Below, piece by piece: positions 55,025 through 64,000 of a DNA stretch of 64,000 nucleotides. Below the pieces are notes generated by a model, which worked only from the letters and a program-made list of their open reading frames with translations, searched no databases and was not told the DNA's origin. Position 1 is the first letter of the stretch; every line of letters begins with the position of its first letter. This DNA is from an uncultured Bacteroidales bacterium (lineage in GTDB: Bacteria; Bacteroidota; Bacteroidia; Bacteroidales; Muribaculaceae). The DNA lies in assembly GCA_902787185.1 (NCBI GenBank), contig CADAFP010000012.1:1-64000 (forward strand), read 5' to 3'. The translations under genes and the position numbers were made by a program.

Positions 55025-55744
55025 TTACAAGCGCGCTTTCACGCGCTCCCAAGCGTGCGAGCCGAACAAGAAGCATTCACGCATCGTCTCCAGCATCGCC
55101 GTGAAGCGGCTCATGGGAACCGTGAAGCTCAATTCGTTCTTGCCTACCCATGGCCGCACCGACGGGTCGAACAGCCCAAGGTAGCAACGGTGCCCACCAA
55201 GGGCGTTCTCGACCACGGTCATCGACACCACCGTGCTGCATCCCGAACCAAAGCGGGCAACGACGGCATCGGGCTCGTTGGTGTCATAGAAAGCCCAGCC
55301 ACACAGTCCCGACAGCATATCGGGTGTTGCATAGAACATCACGCCCTCAAAGCCCTCGAGCGACTCAGCCTGGTCGGCCCTGACGAAATTCAGGTAAGGC
55401 TTGGTGGCGCGAGGCATCTCCAAGCCCTTCACATAGTCGGCGACCATCTCGGGCGTGCGTTTGTACTTCTCGGTGAGCGAGACAAAATTCGGCACCCGCT
55501 CGGGCATGTCGCTGAAGCCCGTATAGAGTTTGCCGCCCCCGCAACCGATAACCTCGGCGCTCAGGCTCACAGGCGTTCCCTCACGCGCCACCTGCAGCCC
55601 CTTGAAGAAACAGCCGCCAATCATTTCAGTCTGCGCCATAGGCACATCACTATAACCGAACAACAACGGCAACTGCGCCCCATCGCCAAAGGCCTCCCGA
55701 TAACTCTGAATAAACTCCTTCAATTCCATATCATTCTCCAACAT
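55025..55744 (-). CDS. DUF169 family protein
   Basis: 239 residues; ATG 55729 is an alternative start 5 codons in. LLFGYSDVPM, CGGGKLYTGFSDMP, ATKPYLNFVRADQ, FYATPDMLSGLCGWAFYDT and FGSGCSTVVS are typical of DUF169 proteins. Several conserved Cys and Gly suggest a cofactor or metal site, but function is unknown. TATTTTTG at 55762-55769 (minus) is a possible -7 element. Confidence 0.8.
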   Translation of the reverse strand: MLENDMELKEFIQSYREAFGDGAQLPLLFGYSDVPMAQTEMIGGCFFKGLQVAREGTPVSLSAEVIGCGGGKLYTGFSDMPERVPNFVSLTEKYKRTPEMVADYVKGLEMPRATKPYLNFVRADQAESLEGFEGVMFYATPDMLSGLCGWAFYDTNEPDAVVARFGSGCSTVVSMTVVENALGGHRCYLGLFDPSVRPWVGKNELSFTVPMSRFTAMLETMRECFLFGSHAWERVKARL

Positions 55745-55792
55745 TTAATTCAAAAACATCACAAAAATAACCATAAATATGATAACTATGCT

Positions 55793-55800
55793 TACCTTTG
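55793..55800 (+). promoter_or_regulatory. -7 element before the DUF6440 gene
   Basis: TACCTTTG, with no clear -33 partner. Confidence 0.5.
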
Positions 55801-55834
55801 CAGAAATAAGTAGAATAAATTAATCATTTTAGGT

Positions 55835-56017
55835 ATGAATATGAAGAGATTTGTTTGGCGGAAATCTGAAGGTTTTCTTAAAGAAACCAGAATTATTGTT
55901 GACACTGAAACCGGTGTGAATTACCTTTTTGTTACTGAGGGTTATGGCGGCGGTTTGACACCTCTGATTGACGAAAACGGGAAACCCATTATCACCAAGG
56001 TTATCATTGACGATTAA
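55835..56017 (+). CDS. DUF6440-type small protein
   Basis: 60 residues (MNMKRFVWRKSEGFLKETRI then IVDTETGVNYLFVTEGYGGG); an ATG two codons in is possible. VDTETGVNYLF-x(5)-YGGGLTPLIDENGKP fits DUF6440, small proteins of unknown function. Own promoter element and terminator. Confidence 0.8.
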   Translation: MNMKRFVWRKSEGFLKETRIIVDTETGVNYLFVTEGYGGGLTPLIDENGKPIITKVIIDD

Positions 56018-56038
56018 GGACAGTAAGTCACTAAAACA

Positions 56039-56083
56039 AGATAGTACGGGCCAATGGATTGTTGGCTCGTACTATCTGTTTTA
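56039..56083. terminator. Bidirectional terminator
   Basis: AGATAGTACGGGCCAA pairs with TTGGCTCGTACTATCT (one wobble) around TGGATTG, then GTTTTAT. Lies between DUF6440 (+) and dcuB (-). Confidence 0.85.
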
Positions 56084-56103
56084 TGAGAAATCTCGGTTCT
56101 GTT

Positions 56104-57567
56104 TTAAATCCAGCCCATCGAGTGGTAGAGGAAAGCGATGATATAGCCGGCAACACATGCGACGACGGTGTGAACCATACCCGGCATCATGAACGAGTGG
56201 TTCAACAGGTACTTGCCGATGACGGTGGTACCCGTGCGGTCGAAGTTCACCGTAGCGATATCCGAGGGATAGTTGGGGATGAAGAAGTATCCATAAACCG
56301 AGGGAAGCACGCCCAGCAGAATCCAACCGTCAATGCCCAGCTTATAGGCCAGCGGCAGCATGGCAACAACCACAGCGCCCTGTGAATTGACAAGCACTGA
56401 CACAAGGAAGAACGCAAACGCAATCGACCACGGGTATTGCTCAACCATGCCAGCCAGCATCTCCTGAATCTCACCCAGATAGTTGGCGAAGTAGGTGTCA
56501 GCAAGCCATGCGATACCATAGATAGCAACCACGGCAACCATACCGCTCTGCCAAACGGGACCAGCGATGGCCTTCTTGGGCGACGCCTTGCAGAAGATGA
56601 TCATCAGCGCTGCGGCGGTAATCATCACAATCTGGATGACGAGGTTCATCTTCAACGGGGTGGGATGAACCTTGGTGATACCCTCAATATTGATACCCAA
56701 CTTGGCCAACTGGTCGGCGGTGATAGTCACACGCGAGCCGATGAGTTCGACAGTGGCATCACCGTCAATGGCCTTGATGGTGTCATAGGTGGGCAGGAGT
56801 TCCTGGAAAATAGCGAAGAACACGATAACCAGCAGGGCTCCGAAGAAGATATACACGGCACGCTTGCTCTCGGGAGCAATCTTCTTGTCGAGAGTCGTGG
56901 CATTGCTGCCGTAGATGTACTCGCGCTGGGCGGGGTCGGCGATCTTCTTTTGGAACTCGGGATCCTTGTCCAGATCCTTGCCGCGCTTGTAGGATGCGAT
57001 TGAGGCCATCAAGATACCCAGCAAGCAGGCGGGAATGGTCACCATGAGCACCTTGGGGATGGTGATGTCATAGCCGTTAGCGCCGCTGATGGTGATGAAT
57101 GCCACAACGGCGGCCGCAATGGGCGAGCAGGTGATACCAATCTGCGACGCGATGCTGGCGATACCGCAGGGACGCTCGGGACGGATGCCCTTCTTGATCG
57201 CGATGTCGCAGATGATGGGCATCAACGTGTAAACCACATGGCCAGTGCCGACGAGCACCGTCAGGAAGAAAGTGCACAGGGGGGCCAGGAAGGTGATGCG
57301 GGCGGGATGCTTGCGCAACATCCTCTCGGCTAACTGTATGAGCCAGTCCATACCGCCCGAGGCCTGCATAATGCCGGCACAGGTGACGGCTGCAATGATG
57401 ATGTAAATCACATCGGTAGGCGGGGTGCCCGGTTTCATACCGAAGCCAAAAACGAGAATTGCCAGGCCGATGCCAGATATTGCACCCAAAGCCAGGCTAC
57501 CATATCGTGAGCCGAGCCACAATGCGCCCAGCACGATACAGAGTTGTAAAATCATTAAAAGTGACAT
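56104..57567 (-). CDS. dcuB: Anaerobic C4-dicarboxylate transporter DcuA/DcuB family
   Basis: 487 residues, about 11-12 membrane helices. GMKPGTPPTDVIYIIIAAVTCAG, FLTVLVGTGHVVYTLMPIICDI, IASQIGITCSPIAAAVV and PNYPSDIATVNFDRTGTT are characteristic Dcu segments. It exchanges or imports fumarate, malate and aspartate and exports succinate during fumarate respiration, central in Bacteroidales. A cytoplasmic insert (about 225-300) is somewhat larger than in E. coli DcuB. The next gene upstream is a porin that could serve it. Confidence 0.92.
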   Translation of the reverse strand: MSLLMILQLCIVLGALWLGSRYGSLALGAISGIGLAILVFGFGMKPGTPPTDVIYIIIAAVTCAGIMQASGGMDWLIQLAERMLRKHPARITFLAPLCTFFLTVLVGTGHVVYTLMPIICDIAIKKGIRPERPCGIASIASQIGITCSPIAAAVVAFITISGANGYDITIPKVLMVTIPACLLGILMASIASYKRGKDLDKDPEFQKKIADPAQREYIYGSNATTLDKKIAPESKRAVYIFFGALLVIVFFAIFQELLPTYDTIKAIDGDATVELIGSRVTITADQLAKLGINIEGITKVHPTPLKMNLVIQIVMITAAALMIIFCKASPKKAIAGPVWQSGMVAVVAIYGIAWLADTYFANYLGEIQEMLAGMVEQYPWSIAFAFFLVSVLVNSQGAVVVAMLPLAYKLGIDGWILLGVLPSVYGYFFIPNYPSDIATVNFDRTGTTVIGKYLLNHSFMMPGMVHTVVACVAGYIIAFLYHSMGWI

Positions 57568-57574
57568 ATTGTTT

Positions 57575-57654
57575 CAGTTAATAGTGAACAGTGAACAGTG
57601 AATAGTGAACAGTGAATAGTTAACAGTGAATAGTTAATAGTTAACAGTTATTAG
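57575..57654. repeat. Heptamer repeat locus between dcuB and the porin gene
   Basis: GTTAATA, GTGAACA, GTGAATA, GTTAACA units; ends over the porin stop codon (57651). Confidence 0.85.
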
Positions 57655-58775
57655 TAGCGGATGCTCAACTGGACAAAGACGGTGCTGTAGTCGGGATCGG
57701 CAAGTGCACGGTCGTGGGTGAAGCAATACTCGGTCTGCACCTCGAGGTACTTGCAGAAGCGGTAATTCAGACCCACCTCGTAGTTGGTCTTGGCGGCCAC
57801 ACTCGATGCGGTGGGGCGGTAGAGGTCATAGCGGGCCTTGGCCATCAGTTTGTCCTTGACAACGGGGACGATGGCGAGGGCATAGATACCGTCGGACTTG
57901 TCGTTAGCGACCTCATTGCCATTCTTGTCGGTGTAGGTCTTGATGGCTACATCACTGGCGTTAGCACTATTCTGATAGGTGGTGGCAAAGCCGCGGCCTG
58001 TCGAGTGGATATACTCGGTGCGCAACTGCAGGTCACCCTTCTTGTACTCGGCACTGAAGGCATAGCGGTGCTGGCGCAGGCTCACCGTCTGTCCCCCACC
58101 CTTGCGGGCATAGGACCCTTCCCAGCCAAAGGCGCCAAGCCTCATGCCGCTGATGGGCATCACCCATGCGCCGCCAATGATGTCCTTCCTCTCGTCCACG
58201 TCCTTGACATTGATGCCCTGGCCGTTGAACACGCCCACCTGGTAATGGATCAGGTTGCGGCCGCTGCCGTTCTTGAGGAAGTCGCCCTGGAACTGCAAAC
58301 CGATGTCACGGCCATTGCTGGCGTGCATACCCGTGCGGTCGCTGAAACCCGCCAGTTTGCTCACAGGCTGTGAATAGCCCATGAAGCCCTGGTCGATGGG
58401 GTTCATCGGGTTCTCGTAGGTGAACGGGCGCTTGAACTGGCCCAACTTCACGCGGAAGAATTCAAACTTCTGCCACTCAATGAAGTAGTCCACCAGCCTG
58501 GGGCTGCTGCCCAGCGTCGTGCTGTTACCATTGATTTGGCCCTGAATCTTGTAATAAAAGTCGTTGAGGATGCGGCCCTCGATTGACGCCCTGACGAGCC
58601 TGATGTCAAAAGAGTTACTGTTATTACCGTCCTGGAACGTCGCTTGGTAGGACGCCATGGCAAAACCGCTGAACTTGGGCTTAGTGAAAATCGCGTTATT
58701 GCCGTCGCCCTCGGCAGCCATCGCCGAAAGCAGAAACATCGCTCCCAATAGGGTCAGTAGTAATCGTTTCATCAT
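57651..58775 (-). CDS. OprP-type outer membrane porin
   Basis: 374 residues. Signal peptide MMKRLLLTLLGAMFLLSAMAA; then alternating beta strands with aromatic girdles (FSGFAMASYQATF, FDIRLVRASIEGRILNDFYY, YFIEWQKFEFFRVKLGQFKRPF) and a final strand ending VFVQLSIRY, the normal terminal aromatic of outer-membrane beta barrels. It belongs to the phosphate-selective porin O/P superfamily, members of which carry anions. Paired with dcuB on the same strand. Confidence 0.88.
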   Translation of the reverse strand: MMKRLLLTLLGAMFLLSAMAAEGDGNNAIFTKPKFSGFAMASYQATFQDGNNSNSFDIRLVRASIEGRILNDFYYKIQGQINGNSTTLGSSPRLVDYFIEWQKFEFFRVKLGQFKRPFTYENPMNPIDQGFMGYSQPVSKLAGFSDRTGMHASNGRDIGLQFQGDFLKNGSGRNLIHYQVGVFNGQGINVKDVDERKDIIGGAWVMPISGMRLGAFGWEGSYARKGGGQTVSLRQHRYAFSAEYKKGDLQLRTEYIHSTGRGFATTYQNSANASDVAIKTYTDKNGNEVANDKSDGIYALAIVPVVKDKLMAKARYDLYRPTASSVAAKTNYEVGLNYRFCKYLEVQTEYCFTHDRALADPDYSTVFVQLSIRY

Positions 58776-58961
58776 TGTATAATTTTTAGAGGTTGATTAT
58801 TATTCACAAAAGTAATGCTTTTCTTTCAATTAGCTTTTACAAAACGTATTTTTTTGTGAAAAATCTCTGAATTTTTCACATTTTGTCTTACTGAGGCCAT
58901 TGCCGAAATGGGGATTTTTGAAAAAAAGCGACGACAATCGGAGTTTTTCCAGGAAAATAGC

Positions 58962-58969
58962 TATATTTG
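58962..58969 (+). promoter_or_regulatory. -7 element of the acyltransferase gene
   Basis: TATATTTG; the -33 region (TTTTTCC near 58935) is weak. Confidence 0.55.
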
Positions 58970-59036
58970 CAGGTTGAGAAATAAAGAAACTAAACCGCGA
59001 GACGTTCAGTAGCGCCTCCACCAACACCAAATCACT

Positions 59037-60218
59037 ATGATAGAGAACGAGAACATACCCATTCCAGTGGAGTATCAGGACATCTGCCCGATTCCTGACA
59101 AGGATTTCCAGACCGCCATGACCATCCTGGTGCAGGAACCCGGTTTCCAGAACATCGTGAGCATGGCATTGCCCAACTACAAGTACTCTGAGTTCAAGCA
59201 TGTGTTGCTGGGCATCAATTCCAAGCATGAGTTCCAAATTAAGGTGATGAAGCCCTTCATCGAGGGTCTGATGGCCAAGACAGCCACCACACTCACCACC
59301 AGCGGCGCCGAGAACCTGGACAAAGAGATGCCCTACACCTTTGTCACCAACCACCGCGACATCGTGCTCGACTCGGCACAGTTGAGCTACCTGCTGCTCA
59401 AGGGCGGACGTGACGCGTGCGAAATCGCCATCGGCAACAACCTGCTCATCTATGACTGGATTACCAAGTTGGTGCGCATGAACAAGAGTTTCATCGTGAA
59501 GCGCAACCTGGGCCGCATCCAGACGCTGACCGCCGCCGTACAGCTGTCGGGTTACATGCACTTTGCCGTGCTGCAGAAACACGCCTCGCTGTGGATTGCC
59601 CAACGCGAGGGCCGCTGCAAGGACAGCAACGACCGCACCCAGGAGAGCCTGATCAAGATGCTCGCCTATGGCAACCGCGACAAGTCCTTCATCGAGAGCC
59701 TCAAGGAACTGAACATCGCTCCCATCTCCATCAGTTATGAGTATGACCCCAACGATTACCTCAAGGCCAAAGAGTTCCTGTGCAAGAGCAAGAACCCCAA
59801 CTGGCGCAAGGCTCCCGAGGACGACCTCATCAGCATGAAAACGGGCATTATCGGGCACAAGGGCGAGGTACACTATGCCTTCACGCCGTGCATCAACGAG
59901 GAACTGGACAACATCCCCGAGGGTCTGGACAAGTTCCTGGAGGTGGACCGCGTGTGCGCCATCATCGACCACGCCATCCATCAGAACTACAAAATCTTCA
60001 AGACCAACTACATCGCCCACGACATCCTGTATGACGACAAGCACTTTGCCGACAAATACACCCAGGAGGAACGCGAGGCATTTGAGCAGTACCTCTCGAG
60101 TCAGATTGACAAGACCGAGGGCATCAAGCTGAGCGAGGCCGACCGCTTCTACATGTACAACAAGATGCTGCAGATGTACAGCAACCCGCTGAGCAACTAC
60201 TTGGAGGCCACTAAGTAG
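59037..60218 (+). CDS. PlsC-like glycerol-phosphate acyltransferase
   Basis: 393 residues. The acyltransferase block TFVTNHRDIVLDSAQLS (101-117) contains the His-Asp motif, with five residues between H106 and D112 instead of the usual four; I recall NHRDIVLD in other Bacteroidetes proteins of this family. IAQREGRCKDSNDRTQ supplies the later EGR block. It probably transfers acyl chains to a glycerol phosphate or related lipid acceptor. No membrane helix is obvious, so peripheral. Confidence 0.82.
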   Translation: MIENENIPIPVEYQDICPIPDKDFQTAMTILVQEPGFQNIVSMALPNYKYSEFKHVLLGINSKHEFQIKVMKPFIEGLMAKTATTLTTSGAENLDKEMPYTFVTNHRDIVLDSAQLSYLLLKGGRDACEIAIGNNLLIYDWITKLVRMNKSFIVKRNLGRIQTLTAAVQLSGYMHFAVLQKHASLWIAQREGRCKDSNDRTQESLIKMLAYGNRDKSFIESLKELNIAPISISYEYDPNDYLKAKEFLCKSKNPNWRKAPEDDLISMKTGIIGHKGEVHYAFTPCINEELDNIPEGLDKFLEVDRVCAIIDHAIHQNYKIFKTNYIAHDILYDDKHFADKYTQEEREAFEQYLSSQIDKTEGIKLSEADRFYMYNKMLQMYSNPLSNYLEATK

Positions 60219-60320
60219 GCTTCAGGCATTAGGTTTTAGGATTTAGGTGGCATCCGCGAACTGAATGTTAACCCCTAACACCTAAAACCTAATACCTAAC
60301 ACCTAAAACCTAACACCTAA
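60215..60320. repeat. Heptamer repeat locus between acyltransferase and metallophosphoesterase
   Basis: GGCATTA, GGTTTTA, GGATTTA units, a GGTGGCATCCGCG core, then CCTAACA, CCTAAAA, CCTAATA units up to the next ATG. Confidence 0.85.
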
Positions 60321-60322
60321 AT

Positions 60323-61498
60323 ATGAAAATTCACTGGTTAGGATTAATCGTCGTGGCGGTGCTCTGCATCGCCATGGACGTTTATATCTGCCGACGGTTG
60401 CGACGCAGCGGCTATCGGCTGACGGCAAGGTTCAACGCTGTGCTGGCGGTGCTTACTGCAGCTCTTGCCACCGCTGTCGCTGTCATGCCCCTCAGTGAGG
60501 CTTCAACGCCCAACAGCACCTTTGTCACAGGCCAATACCTGCTCTACACCTTCTTTGCCATCATCGCGCCCAAGGCCCTGGGAATGCTCATCTATGGCAT
60601 CGGGCGGCTCATCAGGCAACGGTGGATGACCGTGTGCGCCTTCTTGGTGGCGGCGCTGGTGTTTGGCATCATGTGGTGGGGAGCCATCATCACACCCGGC
60701 AAAATCGAGGTCAAGGAGGTGGAACTGGCATTTGACAACCTGCCAGACGCCTTCGACGGCTACCGCATCGTGCAGTGGAGCGATGCCCACCTGGGTACCT
60801 ATAACGGGCGCACTGCCATCGTCGAGCGGCAGATCAACACCATCAACGACCTCCACCCCGACATGATTTGTTTCACGGGTGACCTTGTGAGCCGCAAGAC
60901 CGACGAGGCCCTGCCCTATCGTGACCTGCTGACAAAACTGCGTGCCCCCGACGGCGTTTTCTCGGTGCTGGGCAACCATGACTATGACAACTATGTGCGG
61001 TGGGATGACGAACAGGTCAAACTGGCCGACCGCAAAGCCTTGTGCGACATGCAGCAAGTCGTCGGCTGGCGTTTGCTCAACGACGATTATGCAATCATCA
61101 AGCGTGGCGGCGACCAGATTGTCGTCATCGGCACCGAGAACTATGGTGACCACCCGTTTGAGAAGCGAGGCAACCTGGCTCGGGCCTATAGCGGCCTGCG
61201 CGACAACAACTTCAAGATTGAGTTGCAACACAACCCGTATGCCTGGCGCGCCAACACCCTACCCAACAGCAACATCGACCTGATGCTGGCGGGCCACACC
61301 CATGCCTGGCAGATTCTCTTGAAGCTGGGCGACTGGCAATGGTCGCCCGCATGCTTGCGCTACCCCGAGTGGGGCGGAGCCTACCGTGAGGGCAATCAAC
61401 AGCTGTATGTCAACATCGGTACCGGAATGGTGGGACCACCCATGCGCATCGGCGCGACTCCCGAAATCACCGTCATCACTCTTCGGAAGAAGAATTAG
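60323..61498 (+). CDS. Membrane-anchored metallophosphoesterase
   Basis: 391 residues. Three or four N-terminal membrane helices (about 5-120), then a calcineurin-like domain: QWSDAHLG, CFTGDLVS, LGNHDYDNY, LQHNPYAW and LAGHTHAWQ supply the dimetal ligands. The layout is that of YkuE/YpbG-type phosphodiesterases that may act on lipids or cell-wall intermediates. Substrate unknown. Confidence 0.88.
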   Translation: MKIHWLGLIVVAVLCIAMDVYICRRLRRSGYRLTARFNAVLAVLTAALATAVAVMPLSEASTPNSTFVTGQYLLYTFFAIIAPKALGMLIYGIGRLIRQRWMTVCAFLVAALVFGIMWWGAIITPGKIEVKEVELAFDNLPDAFDGYRIVQWSDAHLGTYNGRTAIVERQINTINDLHPDMICFTGDLVSRKTDEALPYRDLLTKLRAPDGVFSVLGNHDYDNYVRWDDEQVKLADRKALCDMQQVVGWRLLNDDYAIIKRGGDQIVVIGTENYGDHPFEKRGNLARAYSGLRDNNFKIELQHNPYAWRANTLPNSNIDLMLAGHTHAWQILLKLGDWQWSPACLRYPEWGGAYREGNQQLYVNIGTGMVGPPMRIGATPEITVITLRKKN

Positions 61499-61612
61499 AA
61501 ATTAGGAATTAGGCTTTAGGCATTAGGCTTTAGGTATTAGGCTTTAGGTATTAGGCTTTAGGGCGCGGATGCCAACTAGGGACTAGAAATTAGGGACTAA
61601 AAACTAAAAAAA
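61495..61612. repeat. Heptamer repeat locus upstream of tex
   Basis: GGCTTTA, GGTATTA, GGCATTA units, then GGGCGCGGATGCCAAC, then CTAGGGA, CTAGAAA, CTAAAAA units. Same layout as 13926-14078. Confidence 0.85.
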
Positions 61613-61635
61613 CTGACAATTAAAAACAAAATAAT

Positions 61636-63774
61636 ATGGCCGATAAACTCTCGACGCTCATTTCTCAAGAGCTCAACATCCCCATCAACCAGGTGGCAGG
61701 CACCGTTAATCTGCTTGACGACGGTGCGACCATCCCGTTCATCAGCCGTTACCGCAAGGAGGTGACCGGCAACCTCGATGACTTCTCCATCCAGTCCATC
61801 GACCAGCGTCTGCGCTACTACCGCGAGCTGGAGAAACGCCGTGCCACCATCCTCAAGACCATCGAGGCGCAGGACAAACTAACGCCCGAATTGGCCGACC
61901 GCATCAACAACTGCTGGGATGCCAACACGCTCGAGGACATCTACCTGCCCTACAAGCCCAAACGCAAAACGCGCGCCGAGGCCGCCCGCCAGTTGGGCCT
62001 GGAACCGCTGGCCAAGATCATCATGTCGCAGCGCGGCGGCAATATCGAGGAGCGTGCCCGTCAGTTTGTTGACGGCGACAAGGTACCCGACACCGATGCC
62101 GCCATCGCAGGTGCCCAGGACATCATCGCCGAGTGGGTGAGCGAGAACGAGGCGGTACGCAATGCCGTGCGCCGTGGCTTCAAGTATGACGCACGACTGG
62201 TGTCCCATTTTGTCAAGGGTAAAGAGATTGAAGGACGCAACTACGAGAACTACTACGAGTATTCGATGCCGCTCAAGCGCGTATCCAGCCATCAGCTGCT
62301 GGCCATACGCCGTGGCGAGAAAGAAGGGTTCCTCAAGGTGGGTATCGAGATTAACGATGACCGCACACTCGACAACATCGCCCGTATCGTCGTCAAGGGT
62401 AACGGCGAATCGTCACAGCTGGTCGAGGAGGCTGCCGAGGACAGCTTCAAGCGTCTGGTGAAGCCCTCGATTGAAACCGAATTTGCCACCGCGGCCAAGG
62501 AGAAAGCCGACGATGAGGCCATCGAGACGTTTGCCCAGAACGTGCGTCAGTTGCTGTTCGCACCGCCGTTGGGCCGCAAACGTGTGCTTGCCGTTGACCC
62601 GGGATTCCGCACGGGCTGCAAGGTGGTGTGCCTCGACGAGCAGGGCAACCTGCTGCACAACGACGTCATCTACCCCACCGCCCCCCACAACGACATCGAG
62701 GGCGCCACCAAAAAGATACACTCGCTCACCGAAGCCTATAAGATTGACGCCATTGCCTTGGGCAACGGCACGGCAAGCCGCGAGACCGAGCGTTTTCTGA
62801 AACGCATCCGCTACCGTCGCCCCATCGACGTGTTTGTCGTGAGCGAGAACGGCGCGTCCATCTATAGCGCCAGCAAGATTGCCCGTGACGAGTTTCCTGA
62901 CAAGGACGTGACCGTGCGCGGTGCCGTTTCCATCGGGCGACGTCTGCTCGACCCGCTTGCCGAGTTGGTGAAAATCGACCCCAAGAGCATCGGTGTGGGC
63001 CAGTACCAGCACGACGTCGATCAGACGCGCCTCAAGGAGGCACTGGATTTCACGGTGCAGAGCTGCGTTAACAGCGTGGGCGTAAACGTCAACACGGCCT
63101 CCAAGGAACTGCTAACCTATATCGCTGGCCTGGGTCCCACCCTGGCCCAGAACATCGTCGATTACCGCGCCGCCAACGGCCATTTCACCTCACGCCAGCA
63201 GTTGTTGAAGGTGCCCAAACTCGGACCCAAGACGTTTGAGCAGGCGGCAGGTTTCCTGCGCGTTCCCGAGAGCGACAACCCGCTGGACAACAGCGCAGTC
63301 CACCCCGAGCGCTACGCCTTGGTGGAGCAGATGGCTCACGACTGCGGATGCAGCATCGCCGACCTTATCAAGGACAAGGCGCAACGCGACAAAATCGACC
63401 TGAAGCGTTACCTTTCCAAGGATGTGGGTGAGCCCACCCTGCGCGACATTATGAGCGAGTTGGAGAAACCGGGCCGCGACCCGCGCTCGACAGTGCAGGT
63501 ATGGGAGTTTGACGACAACGTCAACGACATCAAGGATCTGCGCGAGGGCATGGAGCTGAACGGAATCGTGACCAACGTGACGCAATTCGGCGCTTTCGTT
63601 GACCTGGGCATCCACAAGGATGGACTGGTGCACGTTTCCCAGATGCCCCAGCGCGGCATCCCCGCCGCCCGCCAAGTCCACGTCCACCAGCACGTGCGTG
63701 TCGCCGTCACCGGCATCGACATGGAACGCGGCCGCATCGCCTTGTCGATGCGCGGCATTGACCAACCGAAATAA
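61636..63774 (+). CDS. tex: Tex family RNA-binding transcription accessory protein
   Basis: 712 residues. The Tex N-terminal helical region (IPFISRYRKEVTGNLD), a YqgF/RNase H-like domain (VLAVDPGFRTGCKVVCLD, ALGNGTASRETE), helix-hairpin-helix units (ASKELLTYIAGLGPTLAQNI) and a C-terminal S1 domain (GIVTNVTQFGAFVDLGIHKDGLVHVSQM). Shorter than E. coli Tex (773) but complete. It binds nucleic acid and influences transcription; some YqgF-type catalytic residues may be inactive. Confidence 0.95.
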   Translation: MADKLSTLISQELNIPINQVAGTVNLLDDGATIPFISRYRKEVTGNLDDFSIQSIDQRLRYYRELEKRRATILKTIEAQDKLTPELADRINNCWDANTLEDIYLPYKPKRKTRAEAARQLGLEPLAKIIMSQRGGNIEERARQFVDGDKVPDTDAAIAGAQDIIAEWVSENEAVRNAVRRGFKYDARLVSHFVKGKEIEGRNYENYYEYSMPLKRVSSHQLLAIRRGEKEGFLKVGIEINDDRTLDNIARIVVKGNGESSQLVEEAAEDSFKRLVKPSIETEFATAAKEKADDEAIETFAQNVRQLLFAPPLGRKRVLAVDPGFRTGCKVVCLDEQGNLLHNDVIYPTAPHNDIEGATKKIHSLTEAYKIDAIALGNGTASRETERFLKRIRYRRPIDVFVVSENGASIYSASKIARDEFPDKDVTVRGAVSIGRRLLDPLAELVKIDPKSIGVGQYQHDVDQTRLKEALDFTVQSCVNSVGVNVNTASKELLTYIAGLGPTLAQNIVDYRAANGHFTSRQQLLKVPKLGPKTFEQAAGFLRVPESDNPLDNSAVHPERYALVEQMAHDCGCSIADLIKDKAQRDKIDLKRYLSKDVGEPTLRDIMSELEKPGRDPRSTVQVWEFDDNVNDIKDLREGMELNGIVTNVTQFGAFVDLGIHKDGLVHVSQMPQRGIPAARQVHVHQHVRVAVTGIDMERGRIALSMRGIDQPK

Positions 63775-63855
63775 TTTAAACTACAAATTTCACGAATCGA
63801 CACGAATAACAACACCCGTTGTCGAATCAGAATATTTCGCACTTTTTTCTTCTAA

Positions 63856-64000
63856 TTTGCATCTCATTTGAAGAAAAGAAGTAAATTTGCAAGTGGTAAT
63901 CTTAGGGTTACCACTTGTGACGTATTGAAAAAGAAGCGTTTTGCTTTTCGCTTATTGTAGAAACGTAGGATCTTTCAACATTGATGCGAGGTTAGCAAGC
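63856..64000 (+). promoter_or_regulatory. Promoter and structured start of a transcript leaving the window
   Basis: TAAATTTG (63882-63889) with TTTG at 63856-63859. Just after it AAGTGGTAA and TTACCACTT form a 9-bp hairpin (63891-63916), then AAGCG/CGCTT another. No ATG frame of note follows before the window ends. Confidence 0.5.

Noticed and set aside
58830-60044. 404-codon minus-strand frame opposite the acyltransferase
   Set aside because: Shadow frame; the plus-strand protein has a full acyltransferase motif and a promoter.

Overview
The window comes from a gut-type member of the Bacteroidales (Prevotellaceae or Muribaculaceae level; I cannot place it more finely). The evidence is the repeated Bacteroidetes promoter form (TTG/TTTG, about 19-20 bp, TAnnTTTG) on both strands, the rpmB-rpmG-DUF4295 gene order, a eukaryote-like NADP isocitrate dehydrogenase, an OprP-type porin, many secreted proteins ending in sorting-like or dockerin-like tails, and a GH2 beta-galactosidase with a signal peptide.

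Layout. 1-7.9 kb: end of icd, a REP-associated transposase (RAYT) with REP-like hairpins, secreted proteins and corA, then a gene-poor 1.4 kb stretch holding a probable small RNA. 8-22 kb: more secreted dockerin proteins and housekeeping genes (rpmB, a thioesterase with dprA, a uridine phosphorylase, cdsA-mltF-DUF3332, cinA). 22.4-36.5 kb: a complete type I-C CRISPR-Cas locus, all on the minus strand in the order cas3-cas5c-cas8c-cas7-cas4-cas1-cas2-leader-array. I count 88 repeats and 87 spacers. Related sequence lies outside both ends of this locus, and just upstream of cas3 are three repeat-like units, two of them decayed, that match type V-A (Cas12a) direct repeats. 36.8-46 kb: a membrane protein, a secreted adhesin-like protein, an M48 protease, a broken CotH gene, a TPR/HTH regulator and tsaD. 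46-58.8 kb: a minus-strand run with lacZ, kdsB, two YhcG-type nuclease genes around a LUD gene, a YqaA-like protein, an esterase, a DUF169 protein, dcuB and a porin. 59-64 kb: acyltransferase, metallophosphoesterase, tex.

How genes fit together. The cas genes overlap or nearly touch and have one good promoter in front of cas3, so interference and adaptation are probably co-expressed. DcuB and the porin are likely partners in C4-dicarboxylate traffic. CdsA, MltF and the DUF3332 lipoprotein form an envelope operon. The secreted proteins look like cell-surface or exported products using C-terminal sorting-like tails or dockerin-like calcium loops.

Most unusual signals: (1) V-A-like repeats beside the I-C locus and matching sequence at both ends of that locus; (2) degenerate 7-bp tandem repeats in at least seven intergenic spacers, often built around GGCATCCGC; (3) an inverted REP-like pair with three compensatory stem changes; (4) a deletion that joins the first half of rpmG to the last half of the DUF4295 gene; (5) a probable small RNA with a clear promoter and terminator; (6) a long structured rpmB leader. 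No tRNA or rRNA gene was seen.
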